Notes: generated by a model from the letters alone, not told the origin. A DNA stretch of 9,805 nt from Oscillibacter sp. (GCA_003487665.1 DNFA01000011.1:16157-25961); one strand, 5' to 3'. Positions 1-6,088 are shown, counted from the first letter of the stretch. Translations and numbers: made by a program.

Positions 1-26
1 GCAATGACAGGCTTTTTCGACAAGCT

Positions 27-56
27 GAGGCGGGGCTGTTGCAGCTCCGCCTTTTT
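27..56 (+). terminator. Intrinsic terminator of an upstream gene
   Basis: A 10-bp GC-rich stem is formed by GGCGGGGCTG (29-38) and CAGCTCCGCC (42-51), with one G-U wobble and a 3-nt loop. A run of five T follows (52-56). It must end a + strand gene that lies left of the window, and it separates spoIVB from that gene. Confidence 0.8.
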
Positions 57-116
57 GCGCGGCAAAATTTCCCAGCCGCCGCCGCGCCAGTGTCCGCGCC
101 GTTTTCCAATTCATCC

Positions 117-182
117 TGATTTTGTTTCTCATGCTTCGCCGCCGTTCGGCGCAAAGTAACGCTGTCGCCGGCGACAAAATCA
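117..182. other. Dyad-symmetry region upstream of spoIVB
   Basis: Three nested symmetries lie just ahead of spoIVB. TGATTTTGT (117-125) is matched by its exact complement ACAAAATCA (174-182). CGCCG/CGGCG forms a small hairpin at 137-151. TGTCGCCGGCGACA (163-176) is a perfect 14-bp palindrome about 22 bp before the start codon. It could be an operator or a leader structure. I could not place a sporulation sigma-factor promoter here with confidence. Function is unknown. Confidence 0.35.
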
Positions 183-198
183 AACAACAGGATCAGGG

Positions 199-1233
199 GT
201 GAGACGCTTGTATGAAACACGGCATATCCCCGCAGCGCGCCGCCTGGCCGCGTGGCTGCTGGCGGCGGTATTCTCCCTCTCGCTGTGCGTCCAGTCCGCG
301 TGGGCGGCGCCCGCAGCCCCGGCGGAGCGCACCGTGATCCCTCTGGGTAAGGCGGTGGGCATCAAGCTCTTTGCTGCCGGTGTGCTGGTGGTGGGTCTGG
401 CGGACGGCGACACGCCTGCCCGCACCTGCGGCCTGCGGCAGGGCGACATCATCACCGCCATGGACGGCACCGCCATCGACTCCACCGAGCAGGTGCAGTC
501 CCTGCTGGCGGAGGCCGCCGGACAGGAGACGACCCTCACCGTCCGCCGCGGCAGCTCCACACTGGCGCTGTCCGCCTGCGCCCGTCCCGGCGCAGGGGAC
601 GCCTGGCAGCTGGGCGCGTGGATACGCGACAGCATGGCCGGCATCGGCACGCTGACCTATTACGACCCGGCCACCGGGCAATACGGCGCGCTGGGTCACG
701 GCATCACCGATGTGGACACCGCCCAGCTGATGCCGCTGGCCTCCGGCTCCATCATGGAGACGACGGTCAAGGCGGTGAAGAAGGGCAGGAAGGGCGACCC
801 CGGCGAGCTGAAGGGCGACTTCTCCGTGCAGCGGGACGTGGGCACCGTCACCGTCAACAGTGACGGCGGTATCTTCGGCACCGTGGCGGACGGAGAGTTC
901 CTCTCCGGCGGCACGCCGGTGCCTGTAGCCACGGCGCAGCAGGTGAAAACAGGCCGCGCCACCATTCTGGCCACCATTTCCGGCAGCGACACGGCGGAGT
1001 ACCAGGTGGAGATCGTCCGGCTCTACGGCGCGGACGAGCCCACCCGCAACATGCTCCTGCGCATCACCGATCCCCGGCTGCTGTCCGCCACCGGCGGCAT
1101 CGTGCAGGGGATGAGCGGCAGCCCCATTCTACAGAATGGCCGCATCGTGGGCGCTGTGACCCATGTGCTGCTCAACGACCCCACACGGGGGTACGGCATC
1201 TTCATCGGCAACATGCTGGACATGGCCGGATAA
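199..1233 (+). CDS. spoIVB: SpoIVB-like sporulation serine protease (S55 family)
   Basis: In Bacillus SpoIVB is made in the forespore and secreted into the intermembrane space, where it cleaves the SpoIVFA/BofA complex to release pro-sigma-K processing. The 344-residue product has a hydrophobic export or anchor segment at about 15-36, a PDZ-like domain at about 50-120 (GLRQGDIITAMDG), and an S55 peptidase domain to the end. The triad is visible as His167 (ALGHGI), Asp291 (RITDP) and Ser306 (GMSGSP). Its spacing matches Bacillus H236/D363/S378 closely (139 against 142, and 15 against 15). It is shorter than the Bacillus protein (about 426 aa), mainly at the N-terminus. GTG at 199 has AGGA six bases upstream. 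An in-frame TTG at 208 has the better Shine-Dalgarno AGGGGTGA at 195-202, so either start is possible. Unlike the Bacillus locus, spo0A does not follow. Confidence 0.9.
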   Translation: MRRLYETRHIPAARRLAAWLLAAVFSLSLCVQSAWAAPAAPAERTVIPLGKAVGIKLFAAGVLVVGLADGDTPARTCGLRQGDIITAMDGTAIDSTEQVQSLLAEAAGQETTLTVRRGSSTLALSACARPGAGDAWQLGAWIRDSMAGIGTLTYYDPATGQYGALGHGITDVDTAQLMPLASGSIMETTVKAVKKGRKGDPGELKGDFSVQRDVGTVTVNSDGGIFGTVADGEFLSGGTPVPVATAQQVKTGRATILATISGSDTAEYQVEIVRLYGADEPTRNMLLRITDPRLLSATGGIVQGMSGSPILQNGRIVGAVTHVLLNDPTRGYGIFIGNMLDMAG

Positions 1234-1241
1234 CAGACAAC

Positions 1242-1293
1242 GGGCGCTTGCAGAAAACCGGCACCGGAACAGGCGGTTTCAGGCAGAGCGCCC
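1242..1293 (+). other. Long imperfect hairpin between spoIVB and the next gene
   Basis: GGGCGCT (1242-1248) pairs with AGCGCCC (1287-1293), TGC (1249-1251) with GCA (1283-1285), and AAACCG (1255-1260) with CGGTTT (1274-1279). The apex carries a further CCGG-CA-CCGG symmetry. No T-run follows, so it is not a standard terminator. It ends about 15 nt before the Shine-Dalgarno of the 72-residue gene. A processing site, transcript-stabilising structure or translational control element are all possible. This is inference from pairing alone. Confidence 0.4.
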
Positions 1294-1322
1294 CGGACAA
1301 GCCAACGTAGGAGGAATCACAC

Positions 1323-1541
1323 ATGCAGTCCCTGCTTATCAAGGACACCACCCGCGCCCAGCGGGAGGAGATCGTCCGACGCGCCCTCAGCGTATGCGGC
1401 AGCCCGTGCGACGGCTGCAGCGGATGCGGCAATCTGGGCGGCGGACGGGTGGACGAGATCTACCGGCCCTATATCGACGGGGAGAAGGAGCTGGCGGAGA
1501 TCAACGCCGAATACGCCGCTTCCCGCAGACTGGTCAAATAG
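1323..1541 (+). CDS. Small 4-Cys hypothetical protein, 72 aa
   Basis: I cannot assign a function. The 72-residue protein starts with a hydrophobic-then-charged stretch (QSLLIKDTTRAQREEIVRR). A cysteine cluster follows, C25-x3-C29-x2-C32-x2-C35 (CGSPCDGCSGCG), and then an acidic tail with the pattern IYRPYIDGEKELAEINAEY. I recall similar short clostridial proteins with the KDTTR...YIDGxxEL..IN pattern, but know of no named family. The cysteine spacing could bind zinc or an iron-sulfur cluster (inference). A strong AGGAGG (1309-1314) lies 8 nt before the ATG, which supports translation and this start. It follows spoIVB by 89 nt with no clear terminator between, so co-transcription is likely. 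A terminator follows directly. Confidence 0.8.
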   Translation: MQSLLIKDTTRAQREEIVRRALSVCGSPCDGCSGCGNLGGGRVDEIYRPYIDGEKELAEINAEYAASRRLVK

Positions 1542-1550
1542 CAAAACGAG

Positions 1551-1575
1551 AAGGCGGCTCTGCGAGCCGCCTTTT
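1551..1575. terminator. Terminator between converging transcripts
   Basis: AAGGCGGCTC (1551-1560) and GAGCCGCCTT (1564-1573) form a perfect 10-bp stem with a 3-nt loop, followed by T on the + strand. It lies 10 nt after the 72-residue gene and 14 nt beyond the end of the minus-strand operon. It probably works well for the + transcript. On the minus strand the same stem is followed only by CTCGTTTT, so termination there would be weaker. Confidence 0.8.
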
Positions 1576-1588
1576 CCATATCTTAGTC

Positions 1589-1852
1589 TTACTCGCCCGC
1601 CTGCTCCTTTTTATAGGCCTCCTGCACCGCGATAGCCAGCTGGTCGGCGCAGGACGTGGGGCGCGGGCCGCAGGTGTTGCCCCGCAGCATAGTCTCGATC
1701 TGCTCCACGGTCATGCCGTCCACCAGTTTGGCCACGGCTTTCAGATTGCCGTCGCAGCCGCCCACAAAGTGTACGTTCTTCACCCTGTCGCCGTCCAGCT
1801 CAAAGGAGATCTCGCGGGAACAGGTGCCCTTTGTCCGATAGGTGTAGTCCAT
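1589..1852 (-). CDS. TIGR03905-type TSCPD domain protein
   Basis: The 87-residue protein matches the small clostridial family of TSCPD proteins with four conserved cysteines. These are Cys11 (GTCSREI), Cys33 (GGCDGN), Cys61 and Cys68 (NTCGPRPTSCADQLA). The TSCPD fold also occurs as a C-terminal domain of some B12-dependent ribonucleotide reductases, but the role of the stand-alone form is not known. The four cysteines suggest metal binding (inference). AAGGAG sits 7-8 nt before the ATG. The gene lies 12 nt after cobC and is the last gene of the operon. Its place behind B12 genes is suggestive but may be chance. Confidence 0.88.
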   Translation of the reverse strand: MDYTYRTKGTCSREISFELDGDRVKNVHFVGGCDGNLKAVAKLVDGMTVEQIETMLRGNTCGPRPTSCADQLAIAVQEAYKKEQAGE

Positions 1853-1864
1853 AGTTATGCTCCT

Positions 1865-2428
1865 TTATCCGATATGTATATAGCTCTCGGGCTTTCCGTC
1901 GCGGAAAGTCACCTGAAATCCGGTGCCCGGCGCCGGGGAGTAGTCGTACCGCGTGCCGCCGAACCAGTGCATCATCAGTCCGGAGGTCACGCCGCCGTGG
2001 ATGACGCACACCGTGTCCTCGCCCGCATCCAGCACCGGCTGGATGGCGCGCAGACTCCGCTCCAGCACCTGCGGCACGCTCTCCCCGTGGGGGCAGACGT
2101 TGTGCTCCGCATCCTCGCACCACGCGCGGAAGGCCGGGTCGTTTTCCAGATCACCGGCGTAGGCGCGCATTTCAAAATCGCCGAAGTCCATCTCCCGCAG
2201 CCCCGGCAGCACGGTGTAGGGCACGTCGCCGTACAGGGCGCGGAGCGTCTGCACCGTGCGCAGCATGCCGCTGATGCAGTAGCGGCCGGCGGTGGGGTAG
2301 ACGCCCGCCTTTGCCTTTTCCTCCAGCGCCCTCAGCGAATCCGGCAGCACCGGAATGTCCGCCGCGCCGTAGTAGAGATCACGGCGGCTGCCCTCCGTTT
2401 CGCCGTGACGTATGAGTGTCAGCTTCAT
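1865..2428 (-). CDS. cobC: Histidine phosphatase, probable alpha-ribazole phosphatase
   Basis: The 187-residue product belongs to the histidine phosphatase (phosphoglycerate mutase-like) superfamily. The RHG motif is at residues 7-9 with the phospho-accepting His8. Arg57 (in SGMLRTVQT), Glu79 (LREMDFGDFE) and the second active-site His144 (CVIHGG) are in place. Placed after cobT, cobU and cobS, it most likely dephosphorylates alpha-ribazole 5'-phosphate or adenosylcobalamin 5'-phosphate in nucleotide-loop assembly. The sequence alone cannot exclude another phosphatase substrate. The reading frame is open further upstream, but ATG at 2428 has GGAGGT six bases before it, begins exactly at the conserved MKLTLIRHGE, and forms an ATGA overlap with the preceding gene. 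Confidence 0.88.
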   Translation of the reverse strand: MKLTLIRHGETEGSRRDLYYGAADIPVLPDSLRALEEKAKAGVYPTAGRYCISGMLRTVQTLRALYGDVPYTVLPGLREMDFGDFEMRAYAGDLENDPAFRAWCEDAEHNVCPHGESVPQVLERSLRAIQPVLDAGEDTVCVIHGGVTSGLMMHWFGGTRYDYSPAPGTGFQVTFRDGKPESYIHIG

Positions 2429-2775
2429 TTTAATACCTCCGAAAGCCCGCAGAAAATGCGGGTCACATGCGCCGCATTCCGGGCGAATTTTTGCAGCAGC
2501 AGGCCGTAGCGCTCCCGCCACGCCCGCTCCTCGCCGTCCATGGGGACGATGCCGCCGTTGACCTGCCGGGCGATGACCACCGCGTTTTCAAACAGGGGCA
2601 GATACCGCTCCGCGTCCGGCTCCCGGCGGCTCAGAGCCTCCAGATGCCGGTAGCACCGGTACCCCGGCGCGGGGTCGCGCTCAGCCAGATCGCACACGTC
2701 GCTCTCTGTCAGGCCGTAAGTCTCCAGCGCGTAGGCCAGCTTGCCCTGAAACGCGCCGCCGATGACCAATTCCAT
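2425..2775 (-). CDS. Short CobU-like protein with degenerate P-loop
   Basis: The 116-residue product resembles both ends of CobU (adenosylcobinamide kinase/guanylyltransferase, about 180 aa) but lacks the middle. The N-terminal ELVIGGAFQGKLAYA looks like the CobU nucleotide-binding loop, with Lys12 kept and the usual Ser/Thr after it replaced by Leu13. The C-terminal stretch from GGIVPMDGEERAWR to the final FCGLSEVLK mirrors the end of CobU. The guanylylated-histidine region is missing, so full bifunctional activity is unlikely. A full CobU is encoded two genes upstream. This may be a regulatory or partner paralog, or a kinase-only variant. GGAGGT lies six bases before the ATG. It starts 4 nt after cobS and overlaps cobC by ATGA, so it is translated as part of the operon and is not obviously a relic. 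Confidence 0.75.
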   Translation of the reverse strand: MELVIGGAFQGKLAYALETYGLTESDVCDLAERDPAPGYRCYRHLEALSRREPDAERYLPLFENAVVIARQVNGGIVPMDGEERAWRERYGLLLQKFARNAAHVTRIFCGLSEVLK

Positions 2776-2779
2776 GCCG

Positions 2780-3508
2780 TTACCTCCACAATACCAGCGC
2801 GGCCGCGCCGCCCAGCTCCGCCAGCGTCAGGGCGAAGCCCGACACGTCGCCGGACATGCCGCCCAGCTGCTTTACGCCATACCACGCCGCCAGCGCGTAT
2901 ACCGCCGCCGCTGCCAGCGGGGCGAAGCTGCCCCATACCAGCGCGGCGGTGATGCATGCCGCCGCCAGCACCAGGGCGGCGAATACCACCGGCGCGCCGC
3001 CGCGCTCCATGGCGCTGTACTGGCTGGTGGTCATGGGGCGCAGCGTCAGCACCGCCAGCGCCGCACAGGCGCGGGAGGCCACCGGCACCAGCGCCAGCGG
3101 CCACAGGGCGATGCCCTCCGCCGACAGAAACACCGACCACTGTCCCAGCGCCAGCAGCACCATGCAGATCACCGCAAAGGCACCGCAGTGGGAGTCCTTC
3201 AGGATGCGCTGCCGCGTCTCCATATCCCGGCGGCTCATCACCGCGTCACACACGTCCATAAAGCCGTCCAGATGCATGAAGCCCGTCACCAGCCACGGGG
3301 CGGCGGCGCACAGCAGCGCCCCGATGGGACGGGGCAGGAAGCCGCCCAGCCATGCACACAGCGCCCATACACCGCCGGCGATCAGCCCCACCAGCGGCAG
3401 ACACGCCAGCATGCGCCGGCGGGCGCTCTCGCTCCATGTCTTTTTCGGGCAGGGGATAGCCAGAAACATGCCCCACGCCATGAAAAAGCCGTAGATCCAA
3501 TCAGACAC
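2780..3508 (-). CDS. cobS: Adenosylcobinamide-GDP ribazoletransferase CobS
   Basis: CobS is the integral membrane cobalamin synthase. It joins adenosylcobinamide-GDP to alpha-ribazole (or its 5'-phosphate) to complete the nucleotide loop. The 242-residue length is typical (E. coli about 247). The family hallmark is at about residues 77-111: FMHLDGFMDVCDAVMS, then RQRILKDSHCGAFAV, with the conserved HLDG, D and KDS..GA elements. Several hydrophobic segments follow, which agrees with a polytopic membrane protein. The start is GTG at 3508, giving an 8-nt overlap with the end of cobU and implying translational coupling. An in-frame ATG nine codons later is possible but would cut into the first hydrophobic segment. 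Confidence 0.93.
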   Translation of the reverse strand: MSDWIYGFFMAWGMFLAIPCPKKTWSESARRRMLACLPLVGLIAGGVWALCAWLGGFLPRPIGALLCAAAPWLVTGFMHLDGFMDVCDAVMSRRDMETRQRILKDSHCGAFAVICMVLLALGQWSVFLSAEGIALWPLALVPVASRACAALAVLTLRPMTTSQYSAMERGGAPVVFAALVLAAACITAALVWGSFAPLAAAAVYALAAWYGVKQLGGMSGDVSGFALTLAELGGAAALVLWR

Positions 3509-4040
3509 GGGGCAGCTCTCCCTTCCATAGGCGGGGCAGCCCCGCCGTCATTTCGCACACCGCGTCGAACTCCGACGCCAGCGCGCGGCATATCTCCGCC
3601 AGCTCCCGGACGTAGACCTCTGTCCAGTCCTGATAGTCCTCGCCGCCGTGCCACAGATCGTCGCACACGGCGATGAGGTGGCCGCAGGAGCGGCTGACGG
3701 TCAGCAGCTCGCCGGTGATCTCCCGCCCGGCGCGGGCGTTGGGCGTCCCGTCGGGGAACATGCGCTCGGAGAGACAGGCGGTGATGCTGTCGAACAGCAC
3801 CGTGCCGTTCGGGTCGATCTCCCCCAGACCGCCGGGCAGGTCGAAGCTCCGCTCCACGGTGACGAAGCCCATGCCCGCCCGATCCGCCACATGGCGGCGT
3901 ATACGGGCGCGATCCTCGTCGTCGTGGGGCGTCATGGTAGCCCAGTAATACCGGGGTGCGTCCCCGGACAGCGCTGCGGCCAGACGCTGCGCCAGCGTGC
4001 TCTTGCCGCTCTTGCCGCCGCCGATCAGTAATATCCTCAT
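3501..4040 (-). CDS. cobU: Adenosylcobinamide kinase/guanylyltransferase CobU
   Basis: CobU phosphorylates adenosylcobinamide and then transfers GMP to make adenosylcobinamide-GDP, the CobS substrate. The 179-residue length is normal for the family. The Walker A loop is GGGKSGKS (7-14). The ATMTPHDDEDRARIRRH stretch (34-50) corresponds to the family's AT..-DEE-.RI..H region, and His50 is the expected guanylylation residue. VLFDSITACLSERM is the Walker B-like segment. The family's usual RP..W after that histidine is altered here to RAGMGF. The open frame runs far upstream, but ATG at 4040 begins at the conserved MRILLIGGG and overlaps the cobT stop as ATGA, so it is the clear start. The genuine kinase is this copy, not the short paralog. 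Confidence 0.9.
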   Translation of the reverse strand: MRILLIGGGKSGKSTLAQRLAAALSGDAPRYYWATMTPHDDEDRARIRRHVADRAGMGFVTVERSFDLPGGLGEIDPNGTVLFDSITACLSERMFPDGTPNARAGREITGELLTVSRSCGHLIAVCDDLWHGGEDYQDWTEVYVRELAEICRALASEFDAVCEMTAGLPRLWKGELPRV

Positions 4041-5140
4041 GGCCTGTCCACCGTAAAGCTGTCCTGCGCGCGTATCTCGTCCAGATAGCCATCGTGAATG
4101 GCGGCCTCGGCAAAGGTGGCCATGCCGCTCATGACGCCGCAGGCGCCCTCCATGACGCGGAACAGCAGCGGGCAGCCGCTGCCCTCGCCCAGCCGCATGC
4201 CCAGATGCAGGCACGGCTCCAGACCCAGCCTCTCCGCCGCCAGACGGTAGCCCACCTCGTAGGAATCGTGGGACAGGAACAGATAGTCCCGCACCGCCGG
4301 GCACAGCGCCACGGCGCACAGCGCCGCCGTGACGGAGATGAAGCCGTCAACCGCCGCCGGTATGCCCTCGTGGGCGCAGCCCAGAAACGCGCCGGTCATG
4401 GCGGCGATATCCAGCCCGCCCACGGCGCAGAGGACGTCCACGGCGTCGTCTCTCCGGATAGGGCGGCGTCCGATGGACGTGCGGAGCACGTCCTTTTTCC
4501 GGGCGAAGGCGCGGTCGGTCAGGCCGCCGCCGCGCCCGGTGACAGTCTCGATATCCGCACCGGTGAGCACAGCCAGCACCGCCGCGGAGGTGCTGGTGTT
4601 GCCGATGCCCATCTCTCCGATGCCGAGGGCGGTGATGCCGTCGGCTTTGGCCAGCGCCGCCTGCTCCATGCCGGCGGCTATGGCTGCCAGCGCCTGCGGA
4701 CGGGTCATGGCGTCCTCGATGGCGATGTCGCCGGTGCTCCGGCGCACGCGGCGGTTCAGAATGCCCGCCGGGGTGGTGCCGCAGTCCATGCCCACGTCCA
4801 CCACCGCCACATCGTCGCCGAAGGCGGCGGCCATGGCGGACATGCCGGTTTTGCGCCGGGTCATGTTGACGGCCTGCTGCACGGTCACGGAACGGGGCGC
4901 GCAGGACACGCCCTCGTCCACCACGCCGTTGTCGGCGGCGAATACCGCCACCCGGCAGCGGTTCATGGGTGGGCACACCCGGCCGGTGACGCCCGCCAGA
5001 CGGACGGACATATCCTCCAGCGCGCCCAGACTGCCCGGCGGCTTGGCCAGCTGCGCCTGCCGCTGCCGGGCAGCGGCCATGGCGTCCCGGTCGGCGGGGC
5101 GGATGGCGGCGATGTAGTCTTTCAATTCTGTCTCAGTCAT
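4037..5140 (-). CDS. cobT: Nicotinate-nucleotide:DMB phosphoribosyltransferase CobT
   Basis: CobT activates the lower-ligand base by transferring phosphoribose from nicotinate mononucleotide, giving alpha-ribazole 5'-phosphate. The 367-residue protein has the family signatures in order: KPPGSLGALE near residue 33, FAADNGVVDEGVS near 67, VDVGMDCG near 114, the glycine-rich GIGEMGIGNTSTSAA near 172, and MRLGEGSGCPLL near 316. The catalytic glutamate is Glu319 (E317 in Salmonella). It overlaps the preceding isomerase-like gene and the following cobU by ATGA at both ends. The base actually activated (dimethylbenzimidazole, adenine or another) cannot be read from the sequence. Confidence 0.95.
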   Translation of the reverse strand: MTETELKDYIAAIRPADRDAMAAARQRQAQLAKPPGSLGALEDMSVRLAGVTGRVCPPMNRCRVAVFAADNGVVDEGVSCAPRSVTVQQAVNMTRRKTGMSAMAAAFGDDVAVVDVGMDCGTTPAGILNRRVRRSTGDIAIEDAMTRPQALAAIAAGMEQAALAKADGITALGIGEMGIGNTSTSAAVLAVLTGADIETVTGRGGGLTDRAFARKKDVLRTSIGRRPIRRDDAVDVLCAVGGLDIAAMTGAFLGCAHEGIPAAVDGFISVTAALCAVALCPAVRDYLFLSHDSYEVGYRLAAERLGLEPCLHLGMRLGEGSGCPLLFRVMEGACGVMSGMATFAEAAIHDGYLDEIRAQDSFTVDRP

Positions 5141-5907
5141 AGGATATCCTCAATGTACCCCTGCCGCGCCAACCAGCGCAGGGAGGGGAGTGCGTCCTGA
5201 TTTTCAATGGTAAAGGTGGCGTGGGGCGCTTGCTCCAGCACAGCGCCGATGATCTCCCCCATGGGCACGGTGCCCTCATCCAGCGGGGCGTGGAGATCCT
5301 CCTGCCCCCGGTTGTTGTGCAGGTGGACGTGGCGCAGATAGGGCGCCATGGGCGCGATCCAGTCCAGCGGCGGCGTCCGGCTGACGCAGGTGTTGGCGTG
5401 CCCCACGTCCAGACAAAGCCCCAGCCGGGGGTCGTCCACGCCCGCCGCAATGGACACCAGCGTGTCCGGCGACGGCTCCATGACGTTTTCCAGCGCCAGG
5501 ACGAAGTCCGGCGGCACCTCCTGCAAAAAGTCCCGCCAGAACAGGACGGACTGCTCCACATACCACTCCGGGAAGTAGACGTGGGGGATGAAGCCGCCGT
5601 GGAGCACCACCTGCCGGATGCCCAGCTTCTGTGCCGCCGCCAGCGTCTGGCGGAAGCGGTGCTGTGCCGTCTGCCGCACCAGCGGGTCGATGGCGCAGGG
5701 GATCAGCTCGGCAAAGGGCGCGTGGAGCCACAGTCGGGAAAGACCGGCGACCCTGTTGGCCGCCTGCGGCAGCGCGGCGGGGTCATCCAGCATGGGCGCG
5801 TAGGAGAAGGTGATGTCCTCACAGCCCAGCCGCCAGCGCCGCGCCAGCGAAGGGGCGCGGTCGTCCATGCCGGAGATATGCAGCTTTTCCTGAAGGGGAT
5901 AGACCAT
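5137..5907 (-). CDS. Sugar phosphate isomerase/epimerase-like TIM-barrel protein
   Basis: The 256-residue product fits the xylose isomerase-like/AP endonuclease 2 TIM-barrel superfamily. Likely metal ligands appear in the expected order: His103 (LHGGF), Glu140 (ALENV), Asp167 and His170 (CLDVGHAN), His195 (HVHLHNN), and Glu235 (TIENQD). The fold is clear but the substrate is not, and many members of the superfamily are uncharacterised. It is the first gene of the cob operon and overlaps cobT by ATGA. That suggests a role linked to lower-ligand or ribose-phosphate supply, but this is only inference from position. The open frame extends upstream through the promoter, but ATG at 5907 has AAGGAG 7 nt ahead and is the proper start. 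Confidence 0.85.
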   Translation of the reverse strand: MVYPLQEKLHISGMDDRAPSLARRWRLGCEDITFSYAPMLDDPAALPQAANRVAGLSRLWLHAPFAELIPCAIDPLVRQTAQHRFRQTLAAAQKLGIRQVVLHGGFIPHVYFPEWYVEQSVLFWRDFLQEVPPDFVLALENVMEPSPDTLVSIAAGVDDPRLGLCLDVGHANTCVSRTPPLDWIAPMAPYLRHVHLHNNRGQEDLHAPLDEGTVPMGEIIGAVLEQAPHATFTIENQDALPSLRWLARQGYIEDIL

Positions 5908-5937
5908 GAGCGCGCTCCTTTTGTCGTTCTGCGGCGT

Positions 5938-5966
5938 ATTATACCACGGGCGGAGAAAAAAGAAAA
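5938..5966 (-). promoter_or_regulatory. Extended -10 promoter of the cob operon
   Basis: On the minus strand TATAAT (5943-5938) is preceded by TGG, forming an extended -10. The -35 position, 17 nt upstream, falls in the T-rich tail of the neighbouring terminator (TTTTCT) and matches the consensus poorly. Transcription would start near 5931, giving a leader of about 24 nt, too short to hold a cobalamin riboswitch. Confidence 0.65.
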
Positions 5967-5992
5967 GCCCTGCGGGGCAGTATCCCGCGGGC
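5956..5992 (-). terminator. Terminator downstream of tadA
   Basis: Read on the minus strand, GCCC-GCGGG (5992-5984) pairs with CCCGC-T-GGGC (5976-5967) with one bulged base, and TTTTCTTTTTT follows. It ends transcripts coming from tadA or from a small RNA in the gap, immediately before the cob promoter. Confidence 0.75.
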
Positions 5993-6006
5993 AAAACCTC
6001 CGGACA

Positions 6007-6088
6007 CCATAAAGCGGAGTGCCGTCAGGCGCTCCGCATATATGGAAGGAAGAGAAGATGAAAAAGTTTTTTGCTTCTTGCAAGTATA
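6007..6088 (-). other. Structured tadA-cob gap, possible small RNA
   Basis: Two hairpins precede the terminator. The outer one (6014-6037) pairs GCGGAG with CTCCGC and GCC with GGC around a 4-nt loop, and CCATA/TATGG symmetry lies outside it. The second (6053-6078) pairs AGAAG with CTTCT around an A/T-rich core. On the minus strand a TATACT (6088-6083) could serve as a -10, and together with the terminator this would define an RNA of about 120 nt. No good -35 is present, so it may simply be the tadA 3' untranslated region. I do not recognise a known RNA family here. Confidence 0.3.

Noticed and set aside
1163..2509. Long open frame (448 codons) on the + strand
   Set aside because: It runs antisense through the TSCPD and cobC genes and overlaps spoIVB and the 72-residue gene. 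Its translation is low-complexity (Arg, His, Ala), an effect of high GC. The genes on the other frames have clear families and ribosome binding sites.
3956..5200. Long open frame (414 codons) antisense to cobT
   Set aside because: This is a shadow of cobT. The product is a His/Gly/Ala/Arg-rich string without recognisable domains, whereas the opposite strand carries all CobT motifs.
5221..6012. Open frame of 263 codons antisense to the TIM-barrel gene
   Set aside because: It is composition-driven, has no domain, and lies opposite a gene with intact metal-ligand motifs.
5956..6088. SRP (4.5S) RNA gene behind tadA
   Set aside because: The location fits Bacillus gene order, but the conserved GGTCCGGAAGGAAGCAGCC-type domain is not found on the minus strand. 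The GGAAGGAAG on the + strand lacks the flanking CC and CAGCC.
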